The notes: generated from the sequence alone by a model not told the origin. A stretch of 45,182 nt of DNA from an uncultured Eubacteriales bacterium (GCA_958352815.1 CATWQA010000013.1:1-45182), one strand, 5' to 3'. Positions 33,501 through 43,333 are shown, counted from the first letter of the stretch. Made by a program: numbers and translations.

Positions 33501-34883
33501 ATGGAAAGACAGAAGTATAATCAAATAATTAACAAATACATAAAGAAAGATTATATAATTAACGCAATTATACTTGCGGCGGCGTTTATATTTATTATGA
33601 TAATGAATACTCATACCGATTATACATCGGATGATTTTAAGTATCGGTTTGTATTTGATACCATGGGGAAGCCGACCGGGAATACGAAGCCGATATCAAG
33701 CATTACCGACATATTTATATCCATGGCAAATCATTACAGACTTTGCAACGGACGTATTGTCGCGCACGGTTTGCTTCAGGCGGTTTTGCCTTTTGGCAAG
33801 GTGACTTTTAATATTTTTAACTCGGTTATGTATACGGCTTTGGGTTTTCTTATCTATAAACATAGTATATGGGGCAAAAAGGGGAATCCGTATCTGCTTG
33901 CCCTCATATTTATAGGAATGTGGTTTTTTCTTCCCGCATACGGAATGACGGTGCTATGGGCGTCGGGAGCAGCCAATTATCTTTGGTGCGGAGTAATCGC
34001 AATGGCGTTTTTATTGCCGTACAGGATTTATGCCGAAAACGGCAGGATTAAAAACAGCGCGAAGAACGCCGTGCTCATGGGAATTTTCGGAGTATTTGCG
34101 GGATGCACAAACGAAAACACCGGAGGGGGCATAGTTCTGCTCTGTGTAATGTTCGTGATTTATTACAAGGTTAAGGGTGTTAAGCTGCCTGTCTGGTCTT
34201 TTGCCGGAGCAACGGGGGCTGTTGTAGGTGCGGCAGCTCTTATACTCGCTCCCGGTAATTACCGCATATCTTCAAAGGCTGATTTGGCAGAGCTGATTTC
34301 ACGCCTTAAAGATGTGTTTTCTATCTCTGCGAGCTTGACTTATGTGCTTATTATAGTTCTGTGTATCGCTTTGATATTAAATCTTATTGACAATTCAAGC
34401 ACGCTCAAAAACAGAATTGTGCTGCCCGTAATTTACATAATAACGGCTTATGCCATGATGGCGGTTATGACCTTTGCCGCTTTGCGCCCCGAAAGACCGT
34501 GGTTCTGTGCGGTTGTTCTTCTTATAACCGCGGTGGGGATGGTCATTTCCGAGATTAATCTCGAGCAGCTGAATAAACGAAAGACAGAAATTGCCAAAAC
34601 AACTATAATTGTTTTGTGCACCACTGTGTTTCTTATTTCATTCTGTGTTGAATTTAAAAATGTTAACAACACCTATCAACAGGTAAGAGAAGGCGTTGAG
34701 CTTATAGAGGAGGCTAAAGCGGCGGGGAAATCTGCTGTAACCATTCCAATACCCGTTCCGTCAGACAGCAAGTATGACGCGTATAACGGCACCGGATATG
34801 TAAAGGAGAAGGCTGATGACTGGATGAATGAGTGGATAGCGGAGTACTACGGTATTGAAAAAATCTCGGGAAAGAAGAAATAG
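33501..34883 (+). CDS. Polytopic membrane protein, DUF6056-like
   Basis: This 460-residue integral membrane protein has about ten predicted helices. After the first helix comes TSDDFKYRFVFD, then NHYRLCNGRIVAHGLLQ, both typical of the DUF6056 group, which resembles GT-C glycosyltransferases and surface-polysaccharide modifying enzymes. The acidic DD pair after helix one is where GT-C enzymes place catalytic residues. A C-terminal soluble tail of ~70 residues follows the last helix. GGAGGG precedes the ATG and a perfect promoter drives it alone. A surface-glycan role is family inference. Confidence 0.7.
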   Translation: MERQKYNQIINKYIKKDYIINAIILAAAFIFIMIMNTHTDYTSDDFKYRFVFDTMGKPTGNTKPISSITDIFISMANHYRLCNGRIVAHGLLQAVLPFGKVTFNIFNSVMYTALGFLIYKHSIWGKKGNPYLLALIFIGMWFFLPAYGMTVLWASGAANYLWCGVIAMAFLLPYRIYAENGRIKNSAKNAVLMGIFGVFAGCTNENTGGGIVLLCVMFVIYYKVKGVKLPVWSFAGATGAVVGAAALILAPGNYRISSKADLAELISRLKDVFSISASLTYVLIIVLCIALILNLIDNSSTLKNRIVLPVIYIITAYAMMAVMTFAALRPERPWFCAVVLLITAVGMVISEINLEQLNKRKTEIAKTTIIVLCTTVFLISFCVEFKNVNNTYQQVREGVELIEEAKAAGKSAVTIPIPVPSDSKYDAYNGTGYVKEKADDWMNEWIAEYYGIEKISGKKK

Positions 34884-34888
34884 GGACT

Positions 34889-34951
34889 AAACAACTCCGT
34901 TACGAAATATATTTGTCTGACCAGAGAAAAGCGGCTCCCGAAAAAATGTGA
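34889..34951 (+). pseudogene. Remnant of a GyrI-like gene
   Basis: Twenty codons ending in TGA encode YEIYLSDQRKAAPEK, the C-terminal signature of the GyrI-like protein at 32585, diverged from it. They begin 5 bases after the DUF6056 stop. The 5' part of the gene is gone. Confidence 0.7.
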
Positions 34952-34984
34952 TGGAAATATGAAGAAATATTGCTTAAAAAACAA

Positions 34985-35010
34985 AAGACCACCGACTTTG
35001 CGGTGGTCTT
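34985..35010 (-). terminator. tRNA-Lys terminator
   Basis: A perfect 10-bp stem AAGACCACCG/CGGTGGTCTT with a 6-base loop, followed on the minus strand by TTTTGTTTTTT, 2 bases beyond the tRNA 3' end. Confidence 0.9.
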
Positions 35011-35012
35011 GT

Positions 35013-35089
35013 TGGTACACCTTCGGGGATTCGAACCCCGGACACCCTGATTAAGAGTCAGGTGCTCTAGCCAGCTGAGCTAAAGGTGC
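35013..35089 (-). tRNA. tRNA-Lys(CTT)
   Basis: A complete 77-base cloverleaf is encoded on the minus strand: acceptor GCACCTT/AAGGTGT, D stem GCTC/GAGC, anticodon stem CCTGA/TCAGG with loop CTCTTAA (anticodon CTT, reading AAG), T stem CGGGG/CCCCG with TTCGAAT loop, and an encoded CCA end. It has its own consensus promoter and terminator, so it is a single-gene unit. Confidence 0.98.
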
Positions 35090-35119
35090 AAATATATGTC
35101 AACCGTGACAACGGTAACC

Positions 35120-35148
35120 ATTATACTACATACTAAAAGACTTGTCAA
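35120..35148 (-). promoter_or_regulatory. tRNA-Lys promoter
   Basis: On the minus strand TTGACA (35148-35143), a 17-bp spacer and TATAAT (35125-35120) are a perfect consensus, 30 bases before the tRNA. Confidence 0.9.
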
Positions 35149-35211
35149 GAGTTTTTTTGAAAAAATTTTAAAAAATATTCTTGTATATATTTTATATTAA
35201 TGATATAATTT

Positions 35212-35700
35212 ATTTGTGAGTCAACCTCGGCCCCTATGAGGGGTTTGGGGTGGTGGCTTGAAAGTATATGCTTTATCATAATATGGGATTTAAAATACTG
35301 TAGGTATTAATATGCCGCTAAAGCGGCGGGGACTGCGCGCCTAACGTGTCGCCTGCGGCGACCTACCGTGCTTGCTATCCGCCTTTTGCAAAGACGGAGG
35401 AACGCCTGTGTAGCATGCGGCAAACCCCGACAAAATTTTGATAAAGGCTTTGGCGACATTGCCGCCGCATCGTCGCACTATGCCCTCATAGCTCGGCTTG
35501 CCTGTTCGCCAAGCCTACGCCTTTACGGGCATGTGCTCCTCATTTCCCAAAAATCTCTGATTTTTGGGAAGAAGGAGGGGCAAGGAAGCGGGCGAATGTT
35601 TTTCTTGTCGAAGAAAAACGTAGCTTAGCGTACTTTGCTCCGACGAGGGCTCGGCAATGGTTTCAAAGGCAAAGCCTTTGTCAAAATTAGACGCTTTTTA
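35212..35700. repeat. Hairpin-rich repeat block with MITE-like element
   Basis: No gene. A 255-bp element (35434-35688) has 19-bp terminal inverted repeats related to ATAAAGGCTTTG, the same ends as at 28-122. Short hairpins are strung along it: GCCGCT-aa-AGCGGC (35314), GTCGCC-tgc-GGCGAC (35348), a 12-bp stem with a TCT loop (35544-35570) followed by GAAGGAGG, and GTTTTTCTT-gtcg-AAGAAAAAC (35598). It may hold promoter sequence for the kinase at 35745, but none is clear. Confidence 0.6.
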
Positions 35701-35744
35701 AGCGTTTAACAAAACAATTCAATTTAAATTACGGAGTATTCAAA

Positions 35745-37544
35745 ATGTTTAAAAATAAACTAATATACAGGATAATGGCGCTGTTTTTGGCGGCGATAAT
35801 CCTTTTGATAGCAGCCTTCGGGATTGTTGCGGTTTTTTGTATATCAAACGATTTCAGAGGTGATTTTTATAGCAGCGCTGACCAAGCAATCCAAAGCGGT
35901 TTTGCGGATTCGGTTCAGAGTATTCTAAATTCATCTAAACGTGAATTTGTTAAACAGTACGAGATTGAGCAGCTGATTGACAGATACAGCGAGCAGATGG
36001 GTCTTAGCGGAAACAGGAAGTGCTATATTCTTCTGGCGTCCAGCGGGGAGATAATCGCTCCAACATATTCCGCCCGTGATGACTTAAATATGACCTTAAA
36101 TCTGACAACCGCTATGGAGCGGCACATAAAGAGCAGCGACAACAAGATAAACTCCGATGCCTATGACTATGCCTACTACTTAAAGCCCATGACCGACATG
36201 TCTGAGGATTATATTATTTATATCAGGGATAATAAGGCGGAGCTTAAACGGGTGACAAGGCAGCTGTTCTGGATTTTGCTCTGGTTCTTGATTGGCGGAG
36301 CCTTGATTACAGCTCTTGTTTCCATGTATGCGGTGCGTTCGGTCACAATTCCGCTAAGGAAGCTTTCAAGACGTGCGGACAGCTTTGCAAAGGGCGTGTA
36401 TGACTTGCAGTCCGACATAAACCGAGACGACGAAATCGGGGCGCTTTCAAAGGCGTTTAATCACATGGGCAGCGTGATGAGCAAGAGCATAAGCCAAATC
36501 GGAGCCGAAAAGCATAAGGTTGACGTTATATTAGAGCATATTACCAACGGCATTATGGCGTTTGACACCGAGCAGCAGCTTATACATATTAATCCTGCTG
36601 CGGCGGATATGCTGGATATTGATCCGGGAGAGGTTTTGAAGTTTGATTCGTTCTTTAAGGATATAAACGCCGGGGTTTGCATGGCGGAGTTTATGTATTT
36701 GGATAAGTATTCTTCAAAGATTAGAGATATTACATATAACGGCAAGCATATTCGTATATACTTCGTGCCCTTTAAGATGGACAACGATAAGACTGCGGGA
36801 GTAGTCTGCGTGCTTGAGGACTTTACCGAGCAGTTCAACCTTGAGGTCGCAAGGCGAGAGTTTGTGGCTGAGGTTTCCCATGAGTTGAAAACCCCGCTGT
36901 TTATTATCAAAACTCACACAGAAACCCTGCTCAACGGGTATCTGGACGATAAAAAAATGTGCAAAAAGTTCCTGACAACCATTGAGACAGAGGCGGACAA
37001 AATGACCGACCTTGTCCGCAATCTTCTTGACCTGACGAAGTTTGACGTTCAGAAGTTCGAGATGAAGAAGCAGGTGTTCTCTATTGACGGAATGCTGCGG
37101 GGAATTGTGAGCCGCTTTTCTCTTGAGGCAGAGAAAGAAAATATTGAGCTGAAGTATTTGCCGGCAAATGAGCTTCCCCAGATGTATGCCGACCCCACTC
37201 AGATTGAGAGGGCAATAGTTAATATTGTGTCCAACGCCGTGAAGTACGGCGGCAAGGGCGGACACGTTGTTGTTGCGGCGGGAAGCATGTATAACGAAGT
37301 CTATATTAAGGTTGAGGACGACGGGCACGGCATTCCCAAATCCGACCTGGAGCACGTGTTTGACAGGTTCTTCCGAGTGGACAGAGCCAGAACCCGTGAA
37401 AAGGGCGGAACAGGCTTAGGTCTGTCTATTGCCAAGGAGATAATCGAGAGCCACGGCGGAACCATAACCATAGAAAGCGAATACGGCAGGTTCACACGGG
37501 TAACTGTTAATCTGCCTACGGCGGATGTAAATGACAGTTATTGA
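35745..37544 (+). CDS. WalK/PhoR-like sensor histidine kinase
   Basis: This 599-residue membrane kinase has a TM helix (about 10-33), an extracytoplasmic sensor (about 34-172), a second TM helix (about 173-197), HAMP (198-250), PAS (about 258-365), HisKA with VSHELKTPL (phospho-acceptor H379), and HATPase with N box NIVSNAVKYG, VEDDGHGIP and GTGLGLSIAKEI. All catalytic boxes are intact. GGAG precedes the ATG. Such kinases normally follow their response regulator gene, but upstream lie only repeats and downstream a convergent gene, so its partner is elsewhere. A cell-envelope signal is likely from the architecture and the surface-protein neighbours. Confidence 0.92.
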   Translation: MFKNKLIYRIMALFLAAIILLIAAFGIVAVFCISNDFRGDFYSSADQAIQSGFADSVQSILNSSKREFVKQYEIEQLIDRYSEQMGLSGNRKCYILLASSGEIIAPTYSARDDLNMTLNLTTAMERHIKSSDNKINSDAYDYAYYLKPMTDMSEDYIIYIRDNKAELKRVTRQLFWILLWFLIGGALITALVSMYAVRSVTIPLRKLSRRADSFAKGVYDLQSDINRDDEIGALSKAFNHMGSVMSKSISQIGAEKHKVDVILEHITNGIMAFDTEQQLIHINPAAADMLDIDPGEVLKFDSFFKDINAGVCMAEFMYLDKYSSKIRDITYNGKHIRIYFVPFKMDNDKTAGVVCVLEDFTEQFNLEVARREFVAEVSHELKTPLFIIKTHTETLLNGYLDDKKMCKKFLTTIETEADKMTDLVRNLLDLTKFDVQKFEMKKQVFSIDGMLRGIVSRFSLEAEKENIELKYLPANELPQMYADPTQIERAIVNIVSNAVKYGGKGGHVVVAAGSMYNEVYIKVEDDGHGIPKSDLEHVFDRFFRVDRARTREKGGTGLGLSIAKEIIESHGGTITIESEYGRFTRVTVNLPTADVNDSY

Positions 37545-37571
37545 TTAGGGGCGGATTATTACCGCCCCTAA
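37545..37571. terminator. Shared hairpin between convergent genes
   Basis: TTAGGGGCGG-attatta-CCGCCCCTAA, a perfect 10-bp stem, begins directly at the kinase stop and ends 13 bases from the SLH gene stop. It lacks a T run on either strand but probably acts as a two-way transcription barrier. Confidence 0.6.
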
Positions 37572-37583
37572 ATTATGCCGCTT

Positions 37584-40445
37584 TTATCTTACAATTACCA
37601 TTTCCTGAACCGCGTCTTGATAGATCTTCACGAACAGTCTTACTTCATTATCCTTTTCGTAAAGTTCAATGTCTGCCGGCGATACAACGGAAATATTGTT
37701 CTTGTTCTTTGTTGAGTCATACAGGTATACTGTGGCGTCGCCTGTCGCGTAATTATAGACTGCGTCGCCAACCTGAACGTTTACGCTTCCGCTGAACTTC
37801 TTGATTGCGCGTCCGTATACCGTTGTCAGGTCGGAGGTCACATTCTTGATAAATTCATCGGTTTTGCTGTTGCTGTCAAACAGAATTGTTATTCCGTCGA
37901 TTTCACCCTTGGCGTTGGTCTTGTACTGGATGATGTCTCCTGCCTTGAGGGGCGTGCTGTCCGACTTCTTAAGAATTGTCTTATCTGCCGCCAGAACTTC
38001 TACAGGCTCGCCGCTTTGGTATCCGTACAGCTTATCTGTATAAGTCATATCCTCGGTCTGAACTTCTGCCAGGTAGCTTACCACCGTTATAGGCGACTCT
38101 GCGCTTGTAACGCTTGTGGAGCTTGTTATTATTACAACGTTCGCCATATAGTTTTCCTGCAGGTCAAATATGATTGCGTCATAGGACGAATCGTTGGAGA
38201 GTGTAGCTTGTGTTCTCATGGTGTACTTATCGGTGTCGGTGCCGGCGGACGCGGGAATGTCAAAGATAATGGTATCTTCGTTTATACCCACGTTGCCCAG
38301 CTTGCCCGATGCACGCTTGTAAACCATATCGTCCTTCTGGATGTTCTTTGTGAACTCGTCCGGGTTGGGCGCGCCTGTTGCCGTGCCGTCCTTGGCGGTT
38401 TCCAGTGATGTCAGTTTACCGTCGCTGTTGGTCTCATAGATTACCAGCTGAGCCGCGATTGAGCCCTCGCCGCCCAGAGCTGCTATAACCTGCTCCGAGG
38501 TCTGAGCGTAATTGTCGTTCAGTCTTATCTTGCTTGCGCCGTCGATTGTAATTGTCTCGCCGTTTTTGGTATAAAGCTTGAACTGTGCGGTCTTGTCAAA
38601 GTCGTTTGTTAAGCCCGCGTTCACCAGGTATGCGTAGTTGGTGGTAATTGCCGATTCGTTTGACGTACGTGTGTTGACTGCGGCAATTTTGTCCTCAATA
38701 TCCAGATAGAATGTTCCCCTGTCACGGAGCTTAATCTCGTTGGGATAGCTTGCCGCCTTTTCATAAATTTCAGGGCTGTCGCCTATGCGGTATCCATCCT
38801 CGGATATTTCGGTTACGGAGCCTGTTACCGAAGCGTCTGAAACGTATGCCTTAATCAGATTCTGATCCTCGCTGATGGTGTAGGATATTACGTTCCATTC
38901 TTTAAGGTCTGTAAGGCCTATTCTCTGACCGTCCTTAATAATTGAGTACTTCACGTTGCCGTTGTTCTCGTCAAATACAATTGAGCCGTTGAGGTACTTG
39001 TCTGTAACACGTCCCGTAACTTCGGAAATTGTGTCAACAACAAGATTTGTAAAGTGGTTCACAAATACAATGTCGTACACTCCGTTTACGTCTGTGTCCA
39101 GAAGCACCATGTTGCCGCTGGCGGGCTTGAGCTCATCGTTTGTTACCGTCGCCTTGTACTTTCCGTTATAGATATAAGTTGCGTCCGCTTTTATGGTTGC
39201 CGTCTTTGTCTTTCTGTCAACGTCCCTGTTGCCCCAGTATTCAATTGTTCTCTGGTTGTCTCCGGTTACGTCAACAATATCTGTTGAGGTAAGAGTAATG
39301 CTGTTGTTCTTGTTGGGCTGCTCGGAGACAAGTATGAGTGTTTTCTCGTCTGATGTTTTGTCAATTCTTGCGTAATAAAGCACGTTGTAGCCCAAGTACT
39401 GTGCCGCGTTTGTGTCGCCCGCAAGATAGTTTTGGTTGTCAATGATTATTCTGTTGTCCGATGTTGCCGCGCCGCCTGTGAGGGTGGTTTCGTCTGTGCC
39501 GGTTATCTGGCCGTATGCCTTTTCAACGTTAAGTCTGTCATAGAGCAAGGTTTTGTCAACCACCTCATAGGTCGCAGATGAACCGTAGCCTACCTGCTCC
39601 ATAAGGTTGACTGTCATAGCGTTGAATACAAGCTGTGCAATGTCGCCTCTCTTTGCAGGTTGGGTGCTGACCGCGTCAATACCTCTTAAAAGCTGGTTGG
39701 ATGAGGCGATATACATATATCCTGTGGGGAAGCCGCCCTTGTCCTGAGCTGCCGGTTCATAGCCCAGTGCGCGGACGATAATCGTAACCGCTTCTTCAAA
39801 GGTCACGTTGTCGTCGGGTCTGAAGGTTCCTTCGGTGTCGCCTATAACCAGCCCTTGCTGGTCTGCCACGTTTATAGCTCCCGTTGCCCAGTGGTCAGAG
39901 GGAACATCGGGAAATTTTGTTGTTCCGTTGGAACTTTTTACGACATCTTCCAGTCCAATAGAGTATACAGCAACTTTAGACATCTCGCTTCTGAGTATAG
40001 GGTCGTCGGGGCGGAATGCGCCGGACTCCGCGTCGCCGACCATAATGCCCAGCGCGCCCAGAAGCTCCGCTGCTTCGGCATATTTCGTGTCTGCAATATC
40101 CGGGGACAGCGCAACGCGTACTGTGCTGTATCTGGACTGTACCTTGTCTGCGCTCAAGGGCATAACAGCCATGCCGTTATACTTTGAGCCGTTTTCGGTT
40201 AGTGTGGTCTTAATTCCGTTGGTAATGTCTATGGTGCCGTCCGCATTGGTGCCGTCAAAGGTTCGTATGTCGGCGCTGTGCGGAGTGGCTGCCTGGTTTA
40301 TACTGTTGTCTGCGGAACTGCCGAGATCTGTTCTCACGGTTCCGTCTTCATCGGGCACTGTAACATCAGCAAAAACAGTAAATCCGCAAAGGGAATACAT
40401 TGCGACGCTCAGAGCCACAATAAAGGAAATGAAACTTCTTTTCAT
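37584..40445 (-). CDS. SLH-domain surface protein
   Basis: This 953-residue exported protein has a signal peptide (1-26, ending FTVFA). SLH modules follow at about 105-170 (AELLGALGIMVGD...FRPDDPILRSEMSKV), 170-230 (FPDVPSDHWATGAINVADQQ...FRPDDNVTFEEAVTII) and a weaker third to about 280. The remaining ~670 residues are beta-rich and repetitive. SLH modules bind pyruvylated secondary cell-wall polymer, so this is an S-layer or surface protein. The ATG at 40445 follows AGGAGG; nine extra codons upstream are open but unsupported. It is divergent from a second SLH gene 256 bases away. Confidence 0.87.
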   Translation of the reverse strand: MKRSFISFIVALSVAMYSLCGFTVFADVTVPDEDGTVRTDLGSSADNSINQAATPHSADIRTFDGTNADGTIDITNGIKTTLTENGSKYNGMAVMPLSADKVQSRYSTVRVALSPDIADTKYAEAAELLGALGIMVGDAESGAFRPDDPILRSEMSKVAVYSIGLEDVVKSSNGTTKFPDVPSDHWATGAINVADQQGLVIGDTEGTFRPDDNVTFEEAVTIIVRALGYEPAAQDKGGFPTGYMYIASSNQLLRGIDAVSTQPAKRGDIAQLVFNAMTVNLMEQVGYGSSATYEVVDKTLLYDRLNVEKAYGQITGTDETTLTGGAATSDNRIIIDNQNYLAGDTNAAQYLGYNVLYYARIDKTSDEKTLILVSEQPNKNNSITLTSTDIVDVTGDNQRTIEYWGNRDVDRKTKTATIKADATYIYNGKYKATVTNDELKPASGNMVLLDTDVNGVYDIVFVNHFTNLVVDTISEVTGRVTDKYLNGSIVFDENNGNVKYSIIKDGQRIGLTDLKEWNVISYTISEDQNLIKAYVSDASVTGSVTEISEDGYRIGDSPEIYEKAASYPNEIKLRDRGTFYLDIEDKIAAVNTRTSNESAITTNYAYLVNAGLTNDFDKTAQFKLYTKNGETITIDGASKIRLNDNYAQTSEQVIAALGGEGSIAAQLVIYETNSDGKLTSLETAKDGTATGAPNPDEFTKNIQKDDMVYKRASGKLGNVGINEDTIIFDIPASAGTDTDKYTMRTQATLSNDSSYDAIIFDLQENYMANVVIITSSTSVTSAESPITVVSYLAEVQTEDMTYTDKLYGYQSGEPVEVLAADKTILKKSDSTPLKAGDIIQYKTNAKGEIDGITILFDSNSKTDEFIKNVTSDLTTVYGRAIKKFSGSVNVQVGDAVYNYATGDATVYLYDSTKNKNNISVVSPADIELYEKDNEVRLFVKIYQDAVQEMVIVR

Positions 40446-40620
40446 TATTAGTCCTCCTATTACAAAAATCATCTTAAAATTTGATTTTTTTACAAAGTTA
40501 GTATTTGCGGAGGTATTGAAATTACACCGAAAATTTTATGGGAAATCTGTAATATATTTGAATTGCGACATTTTGTTACATAATTGTAAAAAAAAACTTG
40601 TCGTTTTCAACAATTCAAGG

Positions 40621-40649
40621 TTGAAAAATTTTAGTACGTATGGTATATT
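40621..40649 (+). promoter_or_regulatory. Promoter of the rightward SLH gene
   Basis: TTGAAA (40621-40626), a 17-bp spacer and TATATT (40644-40649), about 50 bases before the start at 40702. The intergene 40446-40701 must also hold the leftward SLH promoter, which I could not place. Confidence 0.65.
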
Positions 40650-40701
40650 TAAAGCAGACGAATATCAACATAATGTGTAAAATATAAATAGGAGGTTCAA
40701 A

Positions 40702-42528
40702 ATGAAGAATTTAAAAAGATTGGTTTCATCGCTGCTTTGCGGAACATTGCTCGCAGCTCTGCTGACAACTCCCGCATTTGCGCTGACTTTTCCGGACGTT
40801 GAGGACGACCCCACTGTTTCCTGGGCAAAGGACGCAATAAACGAAATGACCGATGAGGGTTACATAAAGGGCTATGACGACGGCACCTTTAAGCCTCAGA
40901 GAGCTGTTTCAAAAATTGAAACTCTCATTCTCATGTCCCGTATTCTGGGCGTTGAGGACGATGCTTATGCTCAGTCGGTTGACTGGGCGGATAATGAGTA
41001 TTCCGCAACGGTAAACGCTATTAACACCACGTATACGGACGAGCTTTGCTACCTGATGTACTATGACGTTATCGACCTGACGGATCTGCGTAACTACGCG
41101 TCCTCGGCAAACGCTAACACCTCTCTGCTCAGATGGCAGGCGGCATACCTTATGGCGAAGCTTGCGGGAGATGTGGTAAGCGCAGAGGAGGCGGTTCTCG
41201 ACCCGTCTACATATTCTGACTATGACGCAATCCCCGAGGAGGCGCGCTCATACGTGGCATATGCGACAAACATGAAGCTGATGAACGGTATGGGTGCGGA
41301 TGAGAACGGTAAGGACTACTTCTCCCCTGAGACAACCCTGACCCGTGCCCAGATGGCAACTCTGCTTAACAGAATGATCGGCAGCATGGATAGGTCGTTC
41401 ATCGAGGGAACGGTTGTTTCCAGAAATTCGGATGATTTGGTTATTACCTCAGAGGGAAAAGAGACTACCTGCAAGCTCGACGGAAACACTGTTGTAAAGG
41501 TGAACGGCTCAAATTCAAGGGTCAGCAACATCGAAAACGGTAGTATGGCTATGGTGACATACACCTTCGGCAACGTAAGACTTGTCGAAACGGTCCCCGG
41601 GGAAGCAAAGACCACATTGTACGGCGTTGTTGCTCAGACCAGCGATAACGCAAACGGTCAGCAGATAACAGTTAAGGACTATGAGAACCAGAGCGACTCC
41701 GCCACATATACTCTTGCGTCAGATTGCTATTATGATATCAAGGGATCCCGGGGCTCTTTCGGCGATATTAAGGTGGGCAATTGCGTCCGTCTGGTTCTGA
41801 CAGGCTCAAGGGTTACCGAGTGCTACATTATCGATAAGGAAATCACCGAAACAGGCTATTATGCAGACCTGCTTGCTGATGACGATAAGACTTATATAAC
41901 CGTAATAGATGACGACAATGAGGAAGTTACTTATGTTATGTCGTCAAACGGCGTAAATGTGACGCGTAACGGAGTTACGTCAAGCTTGAGAGAGCTGGTT
42001 GAGGACGATGAACTGGTTATGACCCTGACCTACGGTAAGGTTACAGCCATTGCGGCAACAAGCGAGACCTCAAACAGCGTGGGAACAATTAAGGAAATCG
42101 TTTTAAGCGATAAGCCTGAGATTACACTGGAGATTAACGGTAAGGAACATACCTATTCCATGACCACAAACACAAAGGTTACAGTGAATAATACCGAAGC
42201 AACCATATACGACCTGCGCCCCGGCAACGCGGCAACCGTTGTGATTGACGGATCCAGTATTTCCAGCATCGAATCCAGTGCCACGGCGTCCACAGGCAAG
42301 ACTTCGGTTTCCGGTAAGGTTACAAGCATAAATACAACCTTAAAGGTTATAACCGTGACCAATTCCTCCGGCGGAACGGAAACGGTGTACTATGACAATA
42401 CAACGACCTTCTTAAAGTCAACCGGTAAGAGCACAACGGCAAAGGAAATAGTAGCCGGCTCAACAATTAACGCAACCGGCTCAGACTCAACGGGCTACTT
42501 TGTCGCAACAATAGTTATTGCGGACTGA
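40702..42528 (+). CDS. SLH-domain surface protein
   Basis: This 608-residue exported protein has a signal peptide (1-27, ending TPAFA). Three SLH modules follow: about 29-80 (FPDVEDDPTVSWAKDAINEM...GTFKPQRAVSKIE), about 90-155, and about 185-230 (YVAYATNMKLMNGMG...FSPETTLTRAQM). The ~375-residue C-terminal part is rich in Thr, Ser and beta-strand patterns (EGTVVSRNSDDLVITSEG-like units), probably an array of small beta domains. AGGAGG precedes the ATG. It is a cell-wall-bound S-layer-type protein and a strong terminator follows. Confidence 0.88.
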   Translation: MKNLKRLVSSLLCGTLLAALLTTPAFALTFPDVEDDPTVSWAKDAINEMTDEGYIKGYDDGTFKPQRAVSKIETLILMSRILGVEDDAYAQSVDWADNEYSATVNAINTTYTDELCYLMYYDVIDLTDLRNYASSANANTSLLRWQAAYLMAKLAGDVVSAEEAVLDPSTYSDYDAIPEEARSYVAYATNMKLMNGMGADENGKDYFSPETTLTRAQMATLLNRMIGSMDRSFIEGTVVSRNSDDLVITSEGKETTCKLDGNTVVKVNGSNSRVSNIENGSMAMVTYTFGNVRLVETVPGEAKTTLYGVVAQTSDNANGQQITVKDYENQSDSATYTLASDCYYDIKGSRGSFGDIKVGNCVRLVLTGSRVTECYIIDKEITETGYYADLLADDDKTYITVIDDDNEEVTYVMSSNGVNVTRNGVTSSLRELVEDDELVMTLTYGKVTAIAATSETSNSVGTIKEIVLSDKPEITLEINGKEHTYSMTTNTKVTVNNTEATIYDLRPGNAATVVIDGSSISSIESSATASTGKTSVSGKVTSINTTLKVITVTNSSGGTETVYYDNTTTFLKSTGKSTTAKEIVAGSTINATGSDSTGYFVATIVIAD

Positions 42529-42541
42529 TATTTCTAAGAGT

Positions 42542-42582
42542 AAAACGGAACCTGCCTCTTGAGACGGCGGGTTCCGTTTTTT
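42542..42582 (+). terminator. Rho-independent terminator of the SLH gene
   Basis: AAAACGGAACC pairs with GGTTCCGTTTT (42570-42580), with an inner GCC/GGC pair, then further T residues. It lies 14 bases after the stop. Confidence 0.9.
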
Positions 42583-42632
42583 CAACTTGTTATAGATGTG
42601 AATGGATTTGGTTATGCGTAACCGTAAAAGTT

Positions 42633-43277
42633 GTAGGGGCGGATTCCTATACGCCCCGCATATAAATTATGTGTATAGATATAATCAAATGGGATTGGAT
42701 ATGTGTAAATAATTGATTCGTAGGGGCGCCATTTATCGCGCCCGCTGACCATATTAGTAGTCAACGCTATATTATATGGGTTTGGCATTTTATTTAAATC
42801 GCAATTCCCGTAAATTTGTATAATCACATTGGTTTTTATACGGGCGCAATAAATGGCGCCCCTACTACCATGTAAATGTTAAAACTTTACTTTATAATAC
42901 ACCCATGTAATTTTGTCTATACTAGATAATATGACTGTTCGCCAAGCCCAGACCCGGGCAATGTCGTTTTTTCCTTCGGAGAAACCGATTGGGGCTACGC
43001 CCCAAACCCCTGTATATGCAATTCTGCCACCTTATAATTTTGATAAAGGCTTTGCCTTTTGTTTGCCCGCCCTGCGCTCGGGGAGGTCGGGCGAGCGCAA
43101 CAGGGCGGGCGACAGACACACCAATGTGAGTATATAAAATTACAGGGATTATAATTTAAATATAAAGTTTAAGTTGTTACACGGTACTACGAATTAAAGG
43201 GTTGTATGCACGTCAACCCGTTTGATTTGATGACAGCTGTTTCTATGGTTCGGGGCGTATGGGAATCCGCCCCCTAC
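42633..43277. repeat. Nested inverted-repeat mosaic
   Basis: No gene. 42633-42659 and 43251-43277 are inverted copies built on GGGGCGGATTCC. 42719-42744 and 42841-42865 are inverted copies of a GGGCGC/GGCGCC palindrome found also at 312-336. 42930-43057 is an inverted copy of 105-242, including one arm of the ATAAAGGCTTTG MITE-like ends (43036-43054). Short frames here arise from the repeats. Confidence 0.6.
43065..43110 (+). repeat. Palindromic element, best-preserved copy
   Basis: GCCCGCCCTG (43065-43074) pairs perfectly with CAGGGCGGGC (43101-43110), and CGCTCG with CGAGCG inside. It is the same family as the rhs cassette-boundary elements, here 10 kb outside the array, with tail GACAGACACA instead of GATCGCC. 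Confidence 0.8.
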
Positions 43278-43333
43278 ACCGTAAACGCTTACGACACAGT
43301 TGAATATTTGTGTATAAAACGCACCGCAGGGCT

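Noticed and set aside
35368..35628. 86-codon frame before the histidine kinase
   Set aside because: Lies wholly within the MITE-like hairpin block and has no start signal.
42612..43137. Short frames of 65-74 codons on both strands
   Set aside because: They coincide with inverted repeats and the palindromic element; coding is not supported.
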